A DNA stretch of 64,000 nt, taken from the NCBI GenBank assembly GCA_017471085.1, contig JAFUWW010000009.1, positions 1 through 64,000 on the forward strand. Reading direction: 5' to 3'. This document shows, piece after piece, positions 33,702-42,907 of this stretch; the stretch's first letter is position 1; each line of letters begins with the position of its first letter. The notes under the pieces are model-generated. The model worked only from the letters and a program-made list of their open reading frames with translations, searched no databases and was not told the DNA's origin. The position numbers and the translations under genes were made by a program. The stretch is from Bacteroidales bacterium (GTDB lineage: Bacteria > Bacteroidota > Bacteroidia > Bacteroidales > UBA932).

Positions 33702-35216
33702 ATGGCATACTACGAATTGAACGAGCAGGAGCTCGGAAGAAGGGAATCTTTGAACAAACTGCGTGAACTGGGAATCAATCCTTATCCGGCGCCGTTGTAT
33801 CCGGTAAACACTACCACGGAAGAGATTGCCCAAGGCTTCAAACCGGAAGAGGGCAATTTCCAGGACGTATGCATCGCCGGCCGCATCATGAGCCGCCGCA
33901 TCATGGGAGCCGCCTCCTTCATGGAGCTGCAGGACCACGCCGGCCGCATCCAGGTCTATGTCAAGAGGGACGAGATCTGCCCCGGCGAAGACAAGACCCT
34001 GTACAACACCGTATTCAAGAAGCTGCTGGACATCGGCGACATCGTGGGAATCAAGGGCTTCGCCTTCTTTACCCAGACGGGCCAGCTGTCTGTCCATGCC
34101 AAGGAACTCACCGTGCTGAGCAAGTCGCTGCGTGTGCTTCCCATCGTCAAGACCGACGCCGACGGCACCGTACACGACAGTTTTGAAGACCCTGAACTCC
34201 GCTACCGCCAGCGCTATGTAGACCTGGTGGTGAATCCTTCCGTGAAGGATACTTTCGTAAAGCGCACGCTCATCATCAACACCATGCGCCAATGCTTCAA
34301 CGAGGCCGGCTGCCTGGAGGTGGAAACCCCTATCCTGCAGCCCATTCCTGGCGGTGCAACGGCCCGTCCGTTCATCACCCACCACAATGCGCTGGACGTG
34401 GACATGTACATGAGAATCGCCAATGAACTCTATCTGAAGCGCCTGATCGTGGGCGGTTTCGCCGGTGTATACGAGTTTGCCAAGAATTTCCGCAACGAGG
34501 GCATGGACAAGACCCACAACCCGGAATTCACCTGCGTGGAAATGTACATCGCCTACAAGGACTATCTGTGGATGATGGAATTCACGGAGAAGATGCTGCA
34601 GCGGGTGGCCGAGGCTACCGGGGGCGTGGTGAAGACCATCGGCGGCAATGAGATTTCTTTCGAAGGTCCTTTCCGCCGCCTGCGCATCCTGGACGCCATC
34701 AAGGAGTACGCCGGCGTAGACGTGAAGGGCATGGACGAGGCCGGGCTCCGCGAGGTTTGCAAGAAACTGAACGTGGAAGTCACGCCGGAAATGGGCGTGG
34801 GCAAGCTCATCGACGCCATCGTGGGAGAATATGTAGAGAAGAACCTGGTGCAGCCCACCTTCCTGATCGACTACCCGGTAGAGATGTCTCCGCTTACCAA
34901 GCGCTGCCGCTACGACGACACCCTCACGGAACGCTTCGAGCTGTTCGTGAACGGGAAAGAACTGGCCAACGCCTACTCGGAGCTTAACGACCCGGTAGAC
35001 CAGCTTGAACGCTTCGAAGAGCAGGCCGCCCTCAAGAGCAAAGGAGACGACGAGGCCATGTACATCGACTACGACTTTGTCCGCGCACTGGAATACGGCA
35101 TGCCGCCGACCTCCGGCATCGGCATCGGCATCGACCGCCTCACCATGTTCATGACGGGCGCCGAGACCATTCAGGATGTCCTCTTCTTCCCCACAATGCG
35201 TCCGGAGAAGTTCTAG
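33702..35216 (+). CDS. lysS: Lysyl-tRNA synthetase, class II
   Basis: A 504-residue class II LysRS. An N-terminal anticodon-binding OB fold ([21 protein letters not shown]), motif 2 [15 protein letters not shown] and motif 3 [12 protein letters not shown]. Full length. It is followed after 5 bases by an RNA methyltransferase gene, so the two are probably one operon. Confidence 0.97.
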   Translation: MAYYELNEQELGRRESLNKLRELGINPYPAPLYPVNTTTEEIAQGFKPEEGNFQDVCIAGRIMSRRIMGAASFMELQDHAGRIQVYVKRDEICPGEDKTLYNTVFKKLLDIGDIVGIKGFAFFTQTGQLSVHAKELTVLSKSLRVLPIVKTDADGTVHDSFEDPELRYRQRYVDLVVNPSVKDTFVKRTLIINTMRQCFNEAGCLEVETPILQPIPGGATARPFITHHNALDVDMYMRIANELYLKRLIVGGFAGVYEFAKNFRNEGMDKTHNPEFTCVEMYIAYKDYLWMMEFTEKMLQRVAEATGGVVKTIGGNEISFEGPFRRLRILDAIKEYAGVDVKGMDEAGLREVCKKLNVEVTPEMGVGKLIDAIVGEYVEKNLVQPTFLIDYPVEMSPLTKRCRYDDTLTERFELFVNGKELANAYSELNDPVDQLERFEEQAALKSKGDDEAMYIDYDFVRALEYGMPPTSGIGIGIDRLTMFMTGAETIQDVLFFPTMRPEKF

Positions 35217-35221
35217 CACCC

Positions 35222-36016
35222 ATGGAAATCACATCGGCCCAGAACCCGAAATTCAGGAACTTGCTTCTGCTGCAGGAAAAATCCAAGGTGCGGCGGGAGC
35301 AAGGCCTTTTTGTGGTAGAAGGCCGACGGGAACTGGAGCACTGCCTGGAAGCCGGCTTCACGGTCCGGACGGTGTTCGTGTGCCCGGAGATTGCCGGTCT
35401 GGCCGGCAAGGACCTGGCTACAGCTGCCGGCCGGCCTTCCGTCTTCGAGATTCCGGAAAACCTCTACCGCAAGGCCGCTTACCGGGAAAGCACCGAAGGC
35501 ATCATCGCCGAAGTGGAATACCGCACGCTGGGGCTGGGGGATCTGCCCCTGAAGAAAAACCCGCTCATCGTGGTGCTGGAATCTGTCGAGAAGCCCGGCA
35601 ACCTGGGAGCCGTCCTCCGCAGTGCCGATGCCGCCGGGGCCGATGCCGTCATTTTCTGCGACCCGCTCACGGACCTGTACAACCCGAACCTCATCCGGGC
35701 CTCCATCGGCGCGGTATTCACAGTTCCCACCGTGCTTGCATCGACCCGGGATACCATTGCCTGGCTCAAGGAGCAGGGCATCCGCATCCTCACGGCCCAG
35801 CTGCAGGACTCCTCGCTCTACTATGATACGGACATGCGGGAAGGAACCGCCATCGTGATGGGGACCGAATCCGTAGGCCTCTCTCCCGCCTGGCGCGAAG
35901 CGGCCGATGCCCACATCCGCATCCCCATGCTGGGCAACCTGGACAGCCTGAACGTCTCCGTCAGCGCCGCCATCCTGCTCTTCGAAGCCGTCCGCCAGCG
36001 CCAGGGCGCAGTATAA
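35222..36016 (+). CDS. TrmH/SpoU-family RNA 2'-O-methyltransferase
   Basis: A 264-residue SPOUT methyltransferase. An N-terminal substrate-binding domain (SKVRREQGLFVVEGRRELE), then a knotted domain with motifs ESVEKPGNLGAVLRSADA, MGTESVGLS and LDSLNVSVSAAILLFE. It methylates rRNA or tRNA ribose with S-adenosylmethionine; the exact site is not readable. Downstream partner of lysS; convergent with ssb. Confidence 0.92.
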   Translation: MEITSAQNPKFRNLLLLQEKSKVRREQGLFVVEGRRELEHCLEAGFTVRTVFVCPEIAGLAGKDLATAAGRPSVFEIPENLYRKAAYRESTEGIIAEVEYRTLGLGDLPLKKNPLIVVLESVEKPGNLGAVLRSADAAGADAVIFCDPLTDLYNPNLIRASIGAVFTVPTVLASTRDTIAWLKEQGIRILTAQLQDSSLYYDTDMREGTAIVMGTESVGLSPAWREAADAHIRIPMLGNLDSLNVSVSAAILLFEAVRQRQGAV

Positions 36017-36029
36017 CCCCGCGCGCGAA

Positions 36030-36605
36030 CTAGAACGGGAGGTCGTCCGTAGGTTCGGCGGCAGGCAGGGGCCCGTTGTAGGCCGGATTCACAGGCTGCT
36101 GGGGCTGGACGGGCTGCGAAGGGGCCGCAGCTTGCGGCTGGGGAACGTATGGCTGCTGAGCAGGCTGCGCAGGCCGGTATCCGCCTTGATAGCTGCCCTG
36201 ATTCTGGTTCTGGTAACCGCCGCCCTGGCCCTGGAAACCGTTTTCTTGGCCGTCCGGGCGCTTGCCCAGCAGCTGCAGGTTGTCCACCACCACTTCCGTG
36301 GTATACCGTTTGTTGCCGGTCTGGTCCGTCCACTGGCGGGTGCGCAGGCGGCCCTCTACGAAGATCTGGGTTCCCTTGCGGATGAATTTCTCGGCCACGT
36401 CGGCCGAATTGCGCCAGGCAACGATATTGTGCCACTCCGTATTCTCGCGGAGTTCTCCGTTACGGTCTCTGAAACGTTCGGTGGTGGCCAGCGGGAAGGA
36501 AGCCACTTTGGCGTTTCCGCCGGGGTTGTTGGGATTGGATTCAAGGTAACGTACATCCGGGTCTTTTCCAACGTTACCGATCAGCATGACTTTGTTCAGT
36601 GACAT
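36030..36605 (-). CDS. ssb: Single-stranded DNA-binding protein
   Basis: A 191-residue SSB. N-terminal OB fold (MSLNKVMLIGNVGKDPDVRYLES, WHNIVAWRNSADVAEKFIRKGTQIFVEGRL), then a Q/P/G-rich linker and the acidic tip DDLPF that binds repair proteins. The ATG at 36605 was chosen because upstream residues of the open frame do not fit the family. Confidence 0.96.
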   Translation of the reverse strand: MSLNKVMLIGNVGKDPDVRYLESNPNNPGGNAKVASFPLATTERFRDRNGELRENTEWHNIVAWRNSADVAEKFIRKGTQIFVEGRLRTRQWTDQTGNKRYTTEVVVDNLQLLGKRPDGQENGFQGQGGGYQNQNQGSYQGGYRPAQPAQQPYVPQPQAAAPSQPVQPQQPVNPAYNGPLPAAEPTDDLPF

Positions 36606-36677
36606 AATACAATAAAATTTTAAACGCCGCATCCTGTAGTACGACGTTGCAAGTTACGGAATTATTTTGGAAAAAAA

Positions 36678-37406
36678 CTACAGGACAGCTGCCATTTTTT
36701 CCACGTCCGGGTTTTCGCCCGTGAAGAGACTGTATCCTGTCACGGCCTGCCAAAGCAGCCAGCGCCGGCCGCTGATATACTGCCTGCAGGGGACATCTGC
36801 CAGGACAGGATGCTTGTACTCCGCCTCCAGCACCAGGGCTTGGCGCAGCGGCAGTCCCGCAGGGACAGGGGCACTTCCGGGCAGGGTGTACAGGACCAGG
36901 TCCGGAGCGAGGGCTCCGGCTTCTTCCAGCGGAACCGCCTGGCAGGAAAACTGCCGGGCAAGGGCCTCGGCCTTGGAAAGCGTGCGGTTGGTCACGCTTA
37001 CCCTGCAGCCCAGCTCCAGCGCAGCGGCCACCGCGGCCCTCGCAGCCCCGCCGGCGCCCACTACCAGGGCATCGGAAACAGAAAGACCGGTTTCACGGAC
37101 AGCGCCGGCCACCCCGTCCACGTCGGTGTTGTTTCCCTGCAGACCCTCCTTCGTGCGAAGCACCAGATTCACGGCGCCGGTAAGACGGGCGGAAGGAGCC
37201 ACCACATCCACCTTTCCAAAAGCATCCAGCTTGAAAGGAGCCGTGACGTTGATGCCCTCATAGGCCGATAAAAACCGCCTCCAGGCGGCCTCGAACGAAG
37301 GTTCTTCAATCAGGTCATACGCATACCGGCCTGCATAGGCGGCCTGGAAAAGCCGTGGGCTCAGCGAGCCGGAAACAGGATTCCCTATGAGCGCGAACCG
37401 CTTCAT
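36678..37406 (-). CDS. aroE: Shikimate dehydrogenase
   Basis: A 242-residue AroE: reduces 3-dehydroshikimate with NADPH. Shikimate-binding GNPVSGSLSP, the catalytic Lys in NVTAPFK and Asp in NNTDVDG, and the GAGGAARA nucleotide loop are all present. Somewhat shorter than the 270-residue family norm. The start at 37406 overlaps the YbhN-like gene's stop as ATGA, so the two are coupled. Confidence 0.94.
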   Translation of the reverse strand: MKRFALIGNPVSGSLSPRLFQAAYAGRYAYDLIEEPSFEAAWRRFLSAYEGINVTAPFKLDAFGKVDVVAPSARLTGAVNLVLRTKEGLQGNNTDVDGVAGAVRETGLSVSDALVVGAGGAARAAVAAALELGCRVSVTNRTLSKAEALARQFSCQAVPLEEAGALAPDLVLYTLPGSAPVPAGLPLRQALVLEAEYKHPVLADVPCRQYISGRRWLLWQAVTGYSLFTGENPDVEKMAAVL

Positions 37407-38410
37407 TTTTTCCGGAAGAAGCTCTCGTGAATATAAGAGCAAAGACCGCAGACGGCCTGTGTGATCACCTGGGATTCGTGGTTGAGGATGGCGAAAATCA
37501 TTCCGATTCCGACGGGAATGCCCCAGATGCTGAAGAGGGCTCCTGTCACCAGTCCGTGATAGGCCCCGAAACCGCCGGGGACCGGGACGACGGAACTGAT
37601 GCTGCCGGCAATCATCAGGAAGAATGCATCCGTCATGGTAAGTGACGAGAATGCCTCGATGTCCTGGAGGGCCCAGACGATACAGGCGCTCATGAGCCAG
37701 TAAATAATCCAGACGACGGCTGTGTACAGGAAGAAGAGCCAGACATTCTTCATGTGCATGAAAGAACTGAGTCCGCTGCCGATTCCCGCGATGAAACTCC
37801 AGATCTTGCCCCAGACACCGCCCTTTTCACGGAAGCGCCAGGCAAGATAGAGGAACAGGCCGACCAGCAGGATGACGCCGCCCAGGATCAGCCAGAGGCT
37901 TCTGCTGCCGCCGATACCCGACAGGCTGTCCATCAGGTAAGTGCCGAACTGGTCCCACTTCACGGCCAGCAGGACGGCAGCCATGCCCAGCGTGACGATG
38001 GCGTCCCAGACACGCTCGATCAGGAGCGTCCCCAGGGCCTTGTCGAAGGTGAGAAGCCGCCTGCCCTCGCTGTCCAGGGCCGAATGCTTTACGACATAGC
38101 CCAGTTTCACCACCTCTCCGGCACGCGGGAGGGCCAGGTTGACGGCCATGCAGATATTGTACGAATTGAAGCAGGTAATCCGCGAGGTGGACGGATCGAA
38201 GGGCGTAAGCAGCATCCGCCACCGGGTGCCCCTGATATAGAAGACCAGGGTTCCCAGCACCATGGAAATGAGTACATACTCCCAGCGGCACTGCTTCAGG
38301 GCGGCGACAAACTGGTCCCAGTCGATGCTGCGAAGGCAGAAATAAACCAGGACTACGGCCACGGCGGCCCAAAACACATATTGGAGGATATTTTTGGCTT
38401 TCTTGTCCAT
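37403..38410 (-). CDS. YbhN/LPG-synthase-type transmembrane flippase-like protein
   Basis: A 335-residue polytopic membrane protein with about eight helices of the lysylphosphatidylglycerol synthase N-terminal/YbhN family. Typical stretches: NLALPRAGEVVKLGYVVKHSALDSEGRRLLTFDKALGTLLIERVWD and VPVPGGFGAYHGLVTGAL. Probably moves a lipid or lipid-linked substrate across the inner membrane. The start MDKKAKNILQ at 38410 was chosen; the upstream open frame is antisense of the PfkB kinase gene. Confidence 0.9.
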   Translation of the reverse strand: MDKKAKNILQYVFWAAVAVVLVYFCLRSIDWDQFVAALKQCRWEYVLISMVLGTLVFYIRGTRWRMLLTPFDPSTSRITCFNSYNICMAVNLALPRAGEVVKLGYVVKHSALDSEGRRLLTFDKALGTLLIERVWDAIVTLGMAAVLLAVKWDQFGTYLMDSLSGIGGSRSLWLILGGVILLVGLFLYLAWRFREKGGVWGKIWSFIAGIGSGLSSFMHMKNVWLFFLYTAVVWIIYWLMSACIVWALQDIEAFSSLTMTDAFFLMIAGSISSVVPVPGGFGAYHGLVTGALFSIWGIPVGIGMIFAILNHESQVITQAVCGLCSYIHESFFRKK

Positions 38411-38417
38411 ACGGGCG

Positions 38418-38425
38418 CAAAGATA
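38418..38425 (-). promoter_or_regulatory. -7 box of the ybhN-like gene, 7 nt from the start codon
   Basis: TATCTTTG on the minus strand, seven bases from the ATG at 38410; predicts a leaderless or near-leaderless transcript for the ybhN-aroE unit. Confidence 0.62.
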
Positions 38426-38480
38426 ATGGAAAATCGGCAAAAAATAGTTACTTTTGTGAATTATCATAAATGAATCGGCT

Positions 38481-39482
38481 ATGAAATCCATCCTTGGTAT
38501 CGGCAATGCCCTCACGGATATTCTGGCGGTCCTTCCGGACGACAGCCTGCTTCGAAAGTACCACCTTCCCCTCGGCAGCATGCAGCATGTAGACATGGAA
38601 ACCGGAGACCGCATTTGGGATGCCCTCAAGGAATACGGCGTCAAGTATGTACCGGGCGGATCGGCCGCCAACACCATCACCTGCACGGCCATTTTCGGCA
38701 TGCCGTCGGGTTTCCTGGGAAAAATCGGCAACGACGACCTGGGCAACCTGTTCAAGAGCACCATGGAGCAGTACGGCGTCCGCGCCCAGATGCTCTACAG
38801 CCCCAAATCTTCGGGGCGGTGCATGGTGTTCATCACCGGCGCCAACGCCGAGCGCACCTTCGCCGATTACATGGGCGCCACCCTGGAACTGGGGCCGGAC
38901 GATCTGGAACCTTCCTTCTTCGAAGGGTACGACTATTTCCATATCGAGGGATATCTGGTACAGAATCAGGAACTTATCTCCAAAGCAGCCCGACTGGCAA
39001 AGGCGGCCGGCTGCATTATCTCCATCGACATGGCCTCCTATAATGTGGTGGAATCCAACGACGCTTTCTTCCATAACCTGGTAGAGAATTACGTAGACAT
39101 CGTCTTCGCCAACGAAACCGAAGCCAAGGCCTTCACCAAGATGGAACCCCGCGAGGCCATCGACGAACTCGCCCGCCACTGCCGGATTGCCGTGGTGAAA
39201 GTAGGCAAGGAAGGGTCGATGGTGAAATCGGGCAATGAATTCCATTTCATCGAGCCGTGGCCGGCCGATCCGGTCGATGCCACCGGCGCCGGAGACACAT
39301 ACGCCGCCGGCTTCCTCTACGCCCATTCGCTGGGGATGCCGCTGAAGGTCTGCGGAGAAATCGGCTCCATCATCGCCGCCAAGGTGGTGGAGGTGATCGG
39401 CACCAAGATAGATATTCCGCGCTGGAGGGCCGCCAAGGAAGAAATCCGCGCCCTCATCGCCGCCAACACACCGGAGGCATGA
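38481..39482 (+). CDS. PfkB-family carbohydrate/adenosine kinase
   Basis: A 333-residue ribokinase-fold sugar/nucleoside kinase. Motif 1 GGSAANTITCTAIFG and motif 2 DATGAGDTYAAGFLYA with the catalytic Asp are present. Bacteroidota orthologues are annotated as adenosine kinase; fructokinase or ribokinase activity cannot be excluded. Its stop overlaps the next start (ATGA), giving a three-gene unit with 39479-40003 and 40000-40473. Confidence 0.92.
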   Translation: MKSILGIGNALTDILAVLPDDSLLRKYHLPLGSMQHVDMETGDRIWDALKEYGVKYVPGGSAANTITCTAIFGMPSGFLGKIGNDDLGNLFKSTMEQYGVRAQMLYSPKSSGRCMVFITGANAERTFADYMGATLELGPDDLEPSFFEGYDYFHIEGYLVQNQELISKAARLAKAAGCIISIDMASYNVVESNDAFFHNLVENYVDIVFANETEAKAFTKMEPREAIDELARHCRIAVVKVGKEGSMVKSGNEFHFIEPWPADPVDATGAGDTYAAGFLYAHSLGMPLKVCGEIGSIIAAKVVEVIGTKIDIPRWRAAKEEIRALIAANTPEA

Positions 39483-40003
39483 TCAAGGAGTTCCTGCGCC
39501 GGCGGAGCCTGAAAAAAGCCGCCTCCCAAGTGCCTACAGGCCTGTTGCCGCTCAGCGCGGTGCGCTCGGCCGTAGCCTTTATCGACGTGGAAGACCCCGG
39601 CTTCGACCACTGCAAGAACACCATCATGGCCTTTTTCCGCGAACAGGGAATCAAGGTCGATATCTTCTTTTTCGACCTGAGGAAAATCTCCAAGGGGGAA
39701 AGGCTCATCACCAGCATCACCACCACGGTGCTGCGCAAAGATCTCAACTGGTACGACAAGCCCTCCCGCGAGAAAACCGGACTCCTGCTGCAGGGAGAGC
39801 CGGATTTGCTGATCTCACTGCTGCCATCGGCCCACTATCCGCTGGAATACCTGGTCCGCAGCTCAGGAGCCCGCTTCAAGGTGGGCCGGGACCAGCTCTC
39901 CGGCGACGTCTTCGACCTGGTGGTGAAAGACCCCGCCGACAAAGCCCTTTCGCAGAAGGAAGCCTTTGATGAAATTGTCAAACTGCTCAAGACCATACGA
40001 TGA
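39479..40003 (+). CDS. Conserved Bacteroidota protein (DUF6913-like)
   Basis: A 174-residue soluble protein. Seen: VAFIDVEDPGFDHCKNTIMAFF, FFFDLRKISKGERLITSITTTVLRKDLNWYDKPS and DLLISLLPSAHYPLEYLVRSSGARFKVGR. I know this as a Bacteroidota-restricted family of unknown function (possibly DUF6913; label uncertain). It overlaps both neighbours by ATGA, so it is translated with the PfkB kinase and the membrane exporter. Confidence 0.78.
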   Translation: MIKEFLRRRSLKKAASQVPTGLLPLSAVRSAVAFIDVEDPGFDHCKNTIMAFFREQGIKVDIFFFDLRKISKGERLITSITTTVLRKDLNWYDKPSREKTGLLLQGEPDLLISLLPSAHYPLEYLVRSSGARFKVGRDQLSGDVFDLVVKDPADKALSQKEAFDEIVKLLKTIR

Positions 40004-40473
40004 AAAAATACCTGATCGTCTTTCTCATCTCCATGGTACCGCTCATCGAACTGCGCGGAGCCATCCCTTATGCCGTAGGATTCGGGCTTCCCATCGTCCC
40101 GTCCATTATCGTCTCCGTCATCGGCAATATGATTCCCGTTCCGTTTATCTTCCTGTTCGCCCGCCGCATCCTGGAGTGGGGAAAAGACAAGAAAATCATC
40201 GGCGGTTTCTTTACCTGGTGCCTGGAGAAGGGGGAAAAGGGCGGCCGCAAACTGGAATCCAAGGCCGGCCGGGGCCTTTACTGGGCCCTGCTGCTGTTCG
40301 TGGGCATTCCCCTGCCCGGAACCGGTGCCTGGACGGGCACCCTTGCCGCCAGCATCCTGAACATGGACTTCAAGAAGAGCGTCCTGTACGTCCTTCTGGG
40401 CGTGCTTCTGGCCGGCGCCATCATGCTGGCCGCCTCCCTCGGCGTTTTCGGCGCCATTTCCCTGGTGAAGTAA
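40000..40473 (+). CDS. Small multidrug export family membrane protein
   Basis: A 157-residue protein of COG2426/Sm_multidrug_ex. Four to five helices, with the characteristic MVPLIELRGAIPYAVGFGLP start and the VGIPLPGTGAWTGTLAA loop. A transport role is assumed from the family name only; there is little direct evidence. Last gene of the kinase unit. Confidence 0.88.
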   Translation: MKKYLIVFLISMVPLIELRGAIPYAVGFGLPIVPSIIVSVIGNMIPVPFIFLFARRILEWGKDKKIIGGFFTWCLEKGEKGGRKLESKAGRGLYWALLLFVGIPLPGTGAWTGTLAASILNMDFKKSVLYVLLGVLLAGAIMLAASLGVFGAISLVK

Positions 40474-40478
40474 ATCCC

Positions 40479-41507
40479 CTATGGGAGCAGGGCTTCCAAG
40501 GCTGTCAGCTGGTCCCGGGTCGTGGCCCAGCTGGTAGCGAACCGCACCACCGTATTTCCGTCCGGACAGCGTTCCCAGATTTCGAAGGCCACTTTCTCTT
40601 TCAGGCAGGCCAGAGTCTTGTCGTCCAGGACGATAAACTGCTGGTTTGTAGGAGAATCCAGGAAGAGCCGGTATCCTTTGCGCACAAAAAGGGCTTTTAG
40701 TTCTTCTGCCATTTCCATGGCATGGCGGCTGATCTGGAAATACAGCCCGTCCGTGAACAGGACATCGAACTGAATCCCGGTAAGCCTGCCCTTGGCGAGC
40801 AGGGCGCCATGCTGTTTGATGACCGTGAAGAAATGCTCCGGAGCGCCGCCGTGGGGAAAGACGACGGCTTCTCCGCAAAGAGCCCCCACCTTGGTGCCGC
40901 CGATGGTAAATACGTCGCAGAGGCCGGCCAGTTCCTGGAAAGTGACGTCACAGGCACTGCTCATCAGCCCGTAGCCCAGCCGGGCGCCGTCGATGAAAAG
41001 GGGAAGGCCGTAGCGGCGGCACACGGCGTAGATGGCTTCCAATTCCGCCTTTGTATAAAGTGTACCGTATTCCGTAGGGAAGGAAATGTATACCATCCCC
41101 GGGAAAACCATGTGGTCGCAGGCGGCTTCGGCATAAAAACCAGCCAGATAAGACTCCAGTTCCGCGGCATCCATTTTTCCGCCGTGGGCGGGAAGGGTGA
41201 GTACTTTATGGCCGGTATACTCCACCGCTCCGGCCTCGTGCATGGCGATATGGCCGGTCTGTACGGCCACCGCGCCTTCAAAATCGCGCAGCAGGGCGGC
41301 GATGACCGTGGAATTGGTCTGGGTGCCGCCGGTGAGCAGGTACACATCGGCCTCCCCACGACCCAGGGCCTCCCTGATACGTTGCTTGGCCGATTGGGAA
41401 AAACGGTCGAGACCATAACCCGGAACCTGTTCCAGGTTGGTAGCAAGAAGGCGCTCCAGTATTGCTGGATGCGCCCCCTCGTTATAATCGCAAGTAAATG
41501 ACAGCAT
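40479..41507 (-). CDS. Low-specificity L-threonine aldolase
   Basis: A 342-residue fold-type I PLP enzyme: cleaves threonine/allothreonine to glycine and acetaldehyde. The PLP lysine is in GGTKVGAL, the substrate region YLLTGGTQTN and FIDGARLGYGL match the family. Normal length. Convergent with the exporter gene after a 5-base gap. Confidence 0.93.
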   Translation of the reverse strand: MLSFTCDYNEGAHPAILERLLATNLEQVPGYGLDRFSQSAKQRIREALGRGEADVYLLTGGTQTNSTVIAALLRDFEGAVAVQTGHIAMHEAGAVEYTGHKVLTLPAHGGKMDAAELESYLAGFYAEAACDHMVFPGMVYISFPTEYGTLYTKAELEAIYAVCRRYGLPLFIDGARLGYGLMSSACDVTFQELAGLCDVFTIGGTKVGALCGEAVVFPHGGAPEHFFTVIKQHGALLAKGRLTGIQFDVLFTDGLYFQISRHAMEMAEELKALFVRKGYRLFLDSPTNQQFIVLDDKTLACLKEKVAFEIWERCPDGNTVVRFATSWATTRDQLTALEALLP

Positions 41508-41516
41508 GTGGATTCT

Positions 41517-42119
41517 TTATGCAGGCATGTTTTCTGCCTTCTCACGGAAATACCTGTACAAGGTCGCTTCAATACCGAGGATAATGGCTACGGAAGCCAG
41601 GGCGGCAATAACTGCCAGATACGGCCCGACAACCGGAATGATGCCCAGAAGTCCCGAAACCAGGATGACGGCGAAATACAGGATCAGATAGACCAGGAAG
41701 AGAGCCCACTTTTCACCGCGGGTGGCCTGGAAGCTGACATTGAGTGCCTTGAGCGGAGCAACATTCTTGTCGACGAAAATGAGCATGGCAAACTGCCAGG
41801 CAAGGCTCATCACAAAGGCAGGGATCAACAGGAATGCGGCGGCAGCCGTAATACCGGCCGTCTGAATCCCCATGAGAATGAAGAAATCGCCCAGCTGCCG
41901 GTAGTTCTGCCGGCTGAAAATGCTCAGCGGAGACACCTCCTCCCCATAGCTGAGGGCAACGATGTTTTTGTAAAACCCGATGGTGGTACCCACATTGAGA
42001 TAGGGAATCCAGAAGGTAATCAAATAGAGCAGGACCATCAGCAGCAGATTGATGATGTTCCGGAAACCGAGTGCGCAGCCGTCTGCCAGCACTGCCTGGA
42101 TGTTAAGTTTACGTTCCAT
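41517..42119 (-). CDS. Polytopic membrane protein, YciC/DUF975-like
   Basis: A 200-residue integral membrane protein with about five helices (LLLMVLLYLITFWIPYLNVGTTIGFY..., FLVYLILYFAVILVSGLLGIIPVVG, AVIAALASVAIILGIEATLY). The topology and ALNVSFQATRGEKWALF segment resemble the YciC/DUF975 group; function unknown. It lies 9 bases upstream of the aldolase gene and 11 downstream of xth, suggesting one transcript. Confidence 0.8.
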   Translation of the reverse strand: MERKLNIQAVLADGCALGFRNIINLLLMVLLYLITFWIPYLNVGTTIGFYKNIVALSYGEEVSPLSIFSRQNYRQLGDFFILMGIQTAGITAAAAFLLIPAFVMSLAWQFAMLIFVDKNVAPLKALNVSFQATRGEKWALFLVYLILYFAVILVSGLLGIIPVVGPYLAVIAALASVAIILGIEATLYRYFREKAENMPA

Positions 42120-42130
42120 AATAATAAGGG

Positions 42131-42877
42131 TTAGAGATTAGTGATCAGTTCAACGGGGCAATGGTCGGAGCCGAAAATCTCGTTGTGGATGTCGGTAGAG
42201 ACGATGGTGTCGCGAAGCGATTCCGACACCACGAAATAGTCGATCCGCCAGCCGGCATTGTTCTCCCGCGCATGGAAACGGTAGCTCCACCAAGAGTATT
42301 TCACCTCACCGGGATGCTGCCAGCGCCAGGTATCCACGAAACCGGCCGAGAGCAGTTCGCTGAATTTTGCGCGTTCTTCATCCGTAAAACCGGCGTTCCG
42401 CCGGTTGGTGGCGGGATTCTTGATGTCGATTTCTTCGTGCGCCACGTTCAGGTCTCCGCAGAAAACCACCGGTTTCCCCAGGCCGCACAGGTAGGCTCGC
42501 ATGGCATCTTCCCAGCGCATGCGGTAGTCCAGCCGCCGAAGGCCGTCCTGGGAGTTGGGGACATAGGCGCACACCAGGAAAAACTTGTCGTATTCCAGGG
42601 TAATCACCCGTCCCTCGTGGTCATGCTCCTCTATGCCGATGCCGTACCGGACATCCAGAGGAGTATGCTTTGTATAGATGGCGGTGCCGGAATAGCCCTT
42701 CTTCTCCGCGTAGTTCCAATACGACTGGTAACCGGGGAATTCCAGGTCCAGCTGGCCTGCCTGCATCTTGGTTTCCTGCAGGCAGAAAAAATCGGCGTCC
42801 AGCTGCGCGAATACGTCCGCAAAACCTTTTCCGGCAACGGCTCTGAGGCCGTTTACATTCCAGGAGATGAATTTCAT
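42131..42877 (-). CDS. xth: Exodeoxyribonuclease III
   Basis: A 248-residue AP endonuclease/exonuclease III. Metal and catalytic residues are seen in ISWNVNGLRA, LQETKMQ, CGDLNVAHEEIDI, and the C-terminal GWRIDYFVVS and GSDHCPVEL motifs. Base-excision repair. Full length. Confidence 0.95.
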   Translation of the reverse strand: MKFISWNVNGLRAVAGKGFADVFAQLDADFFCLQETKMQAGQLDLEFPGYQSYWNYAEKKGYSGTAIYTKHTPLDVRYGIGIEEHDHEGRVITLEYDKFFLVCAYVPNSQDGLRRLDYRMRWEDAMRAYLCGLGKPVVFCGDLNVAHEEIDIKNPATNRRNAGFTDEERAKFSELLSAGFVDTWRWQHPGEVKYSWWSYRFHARENNAGWRIDYFVVSESLRDTIVSTDIHNEIFGSDHCPVELITNL

Positions 42878-42907
42878 AAATTCTTTGCTTCTTCAGGATG
42901 ACATCTG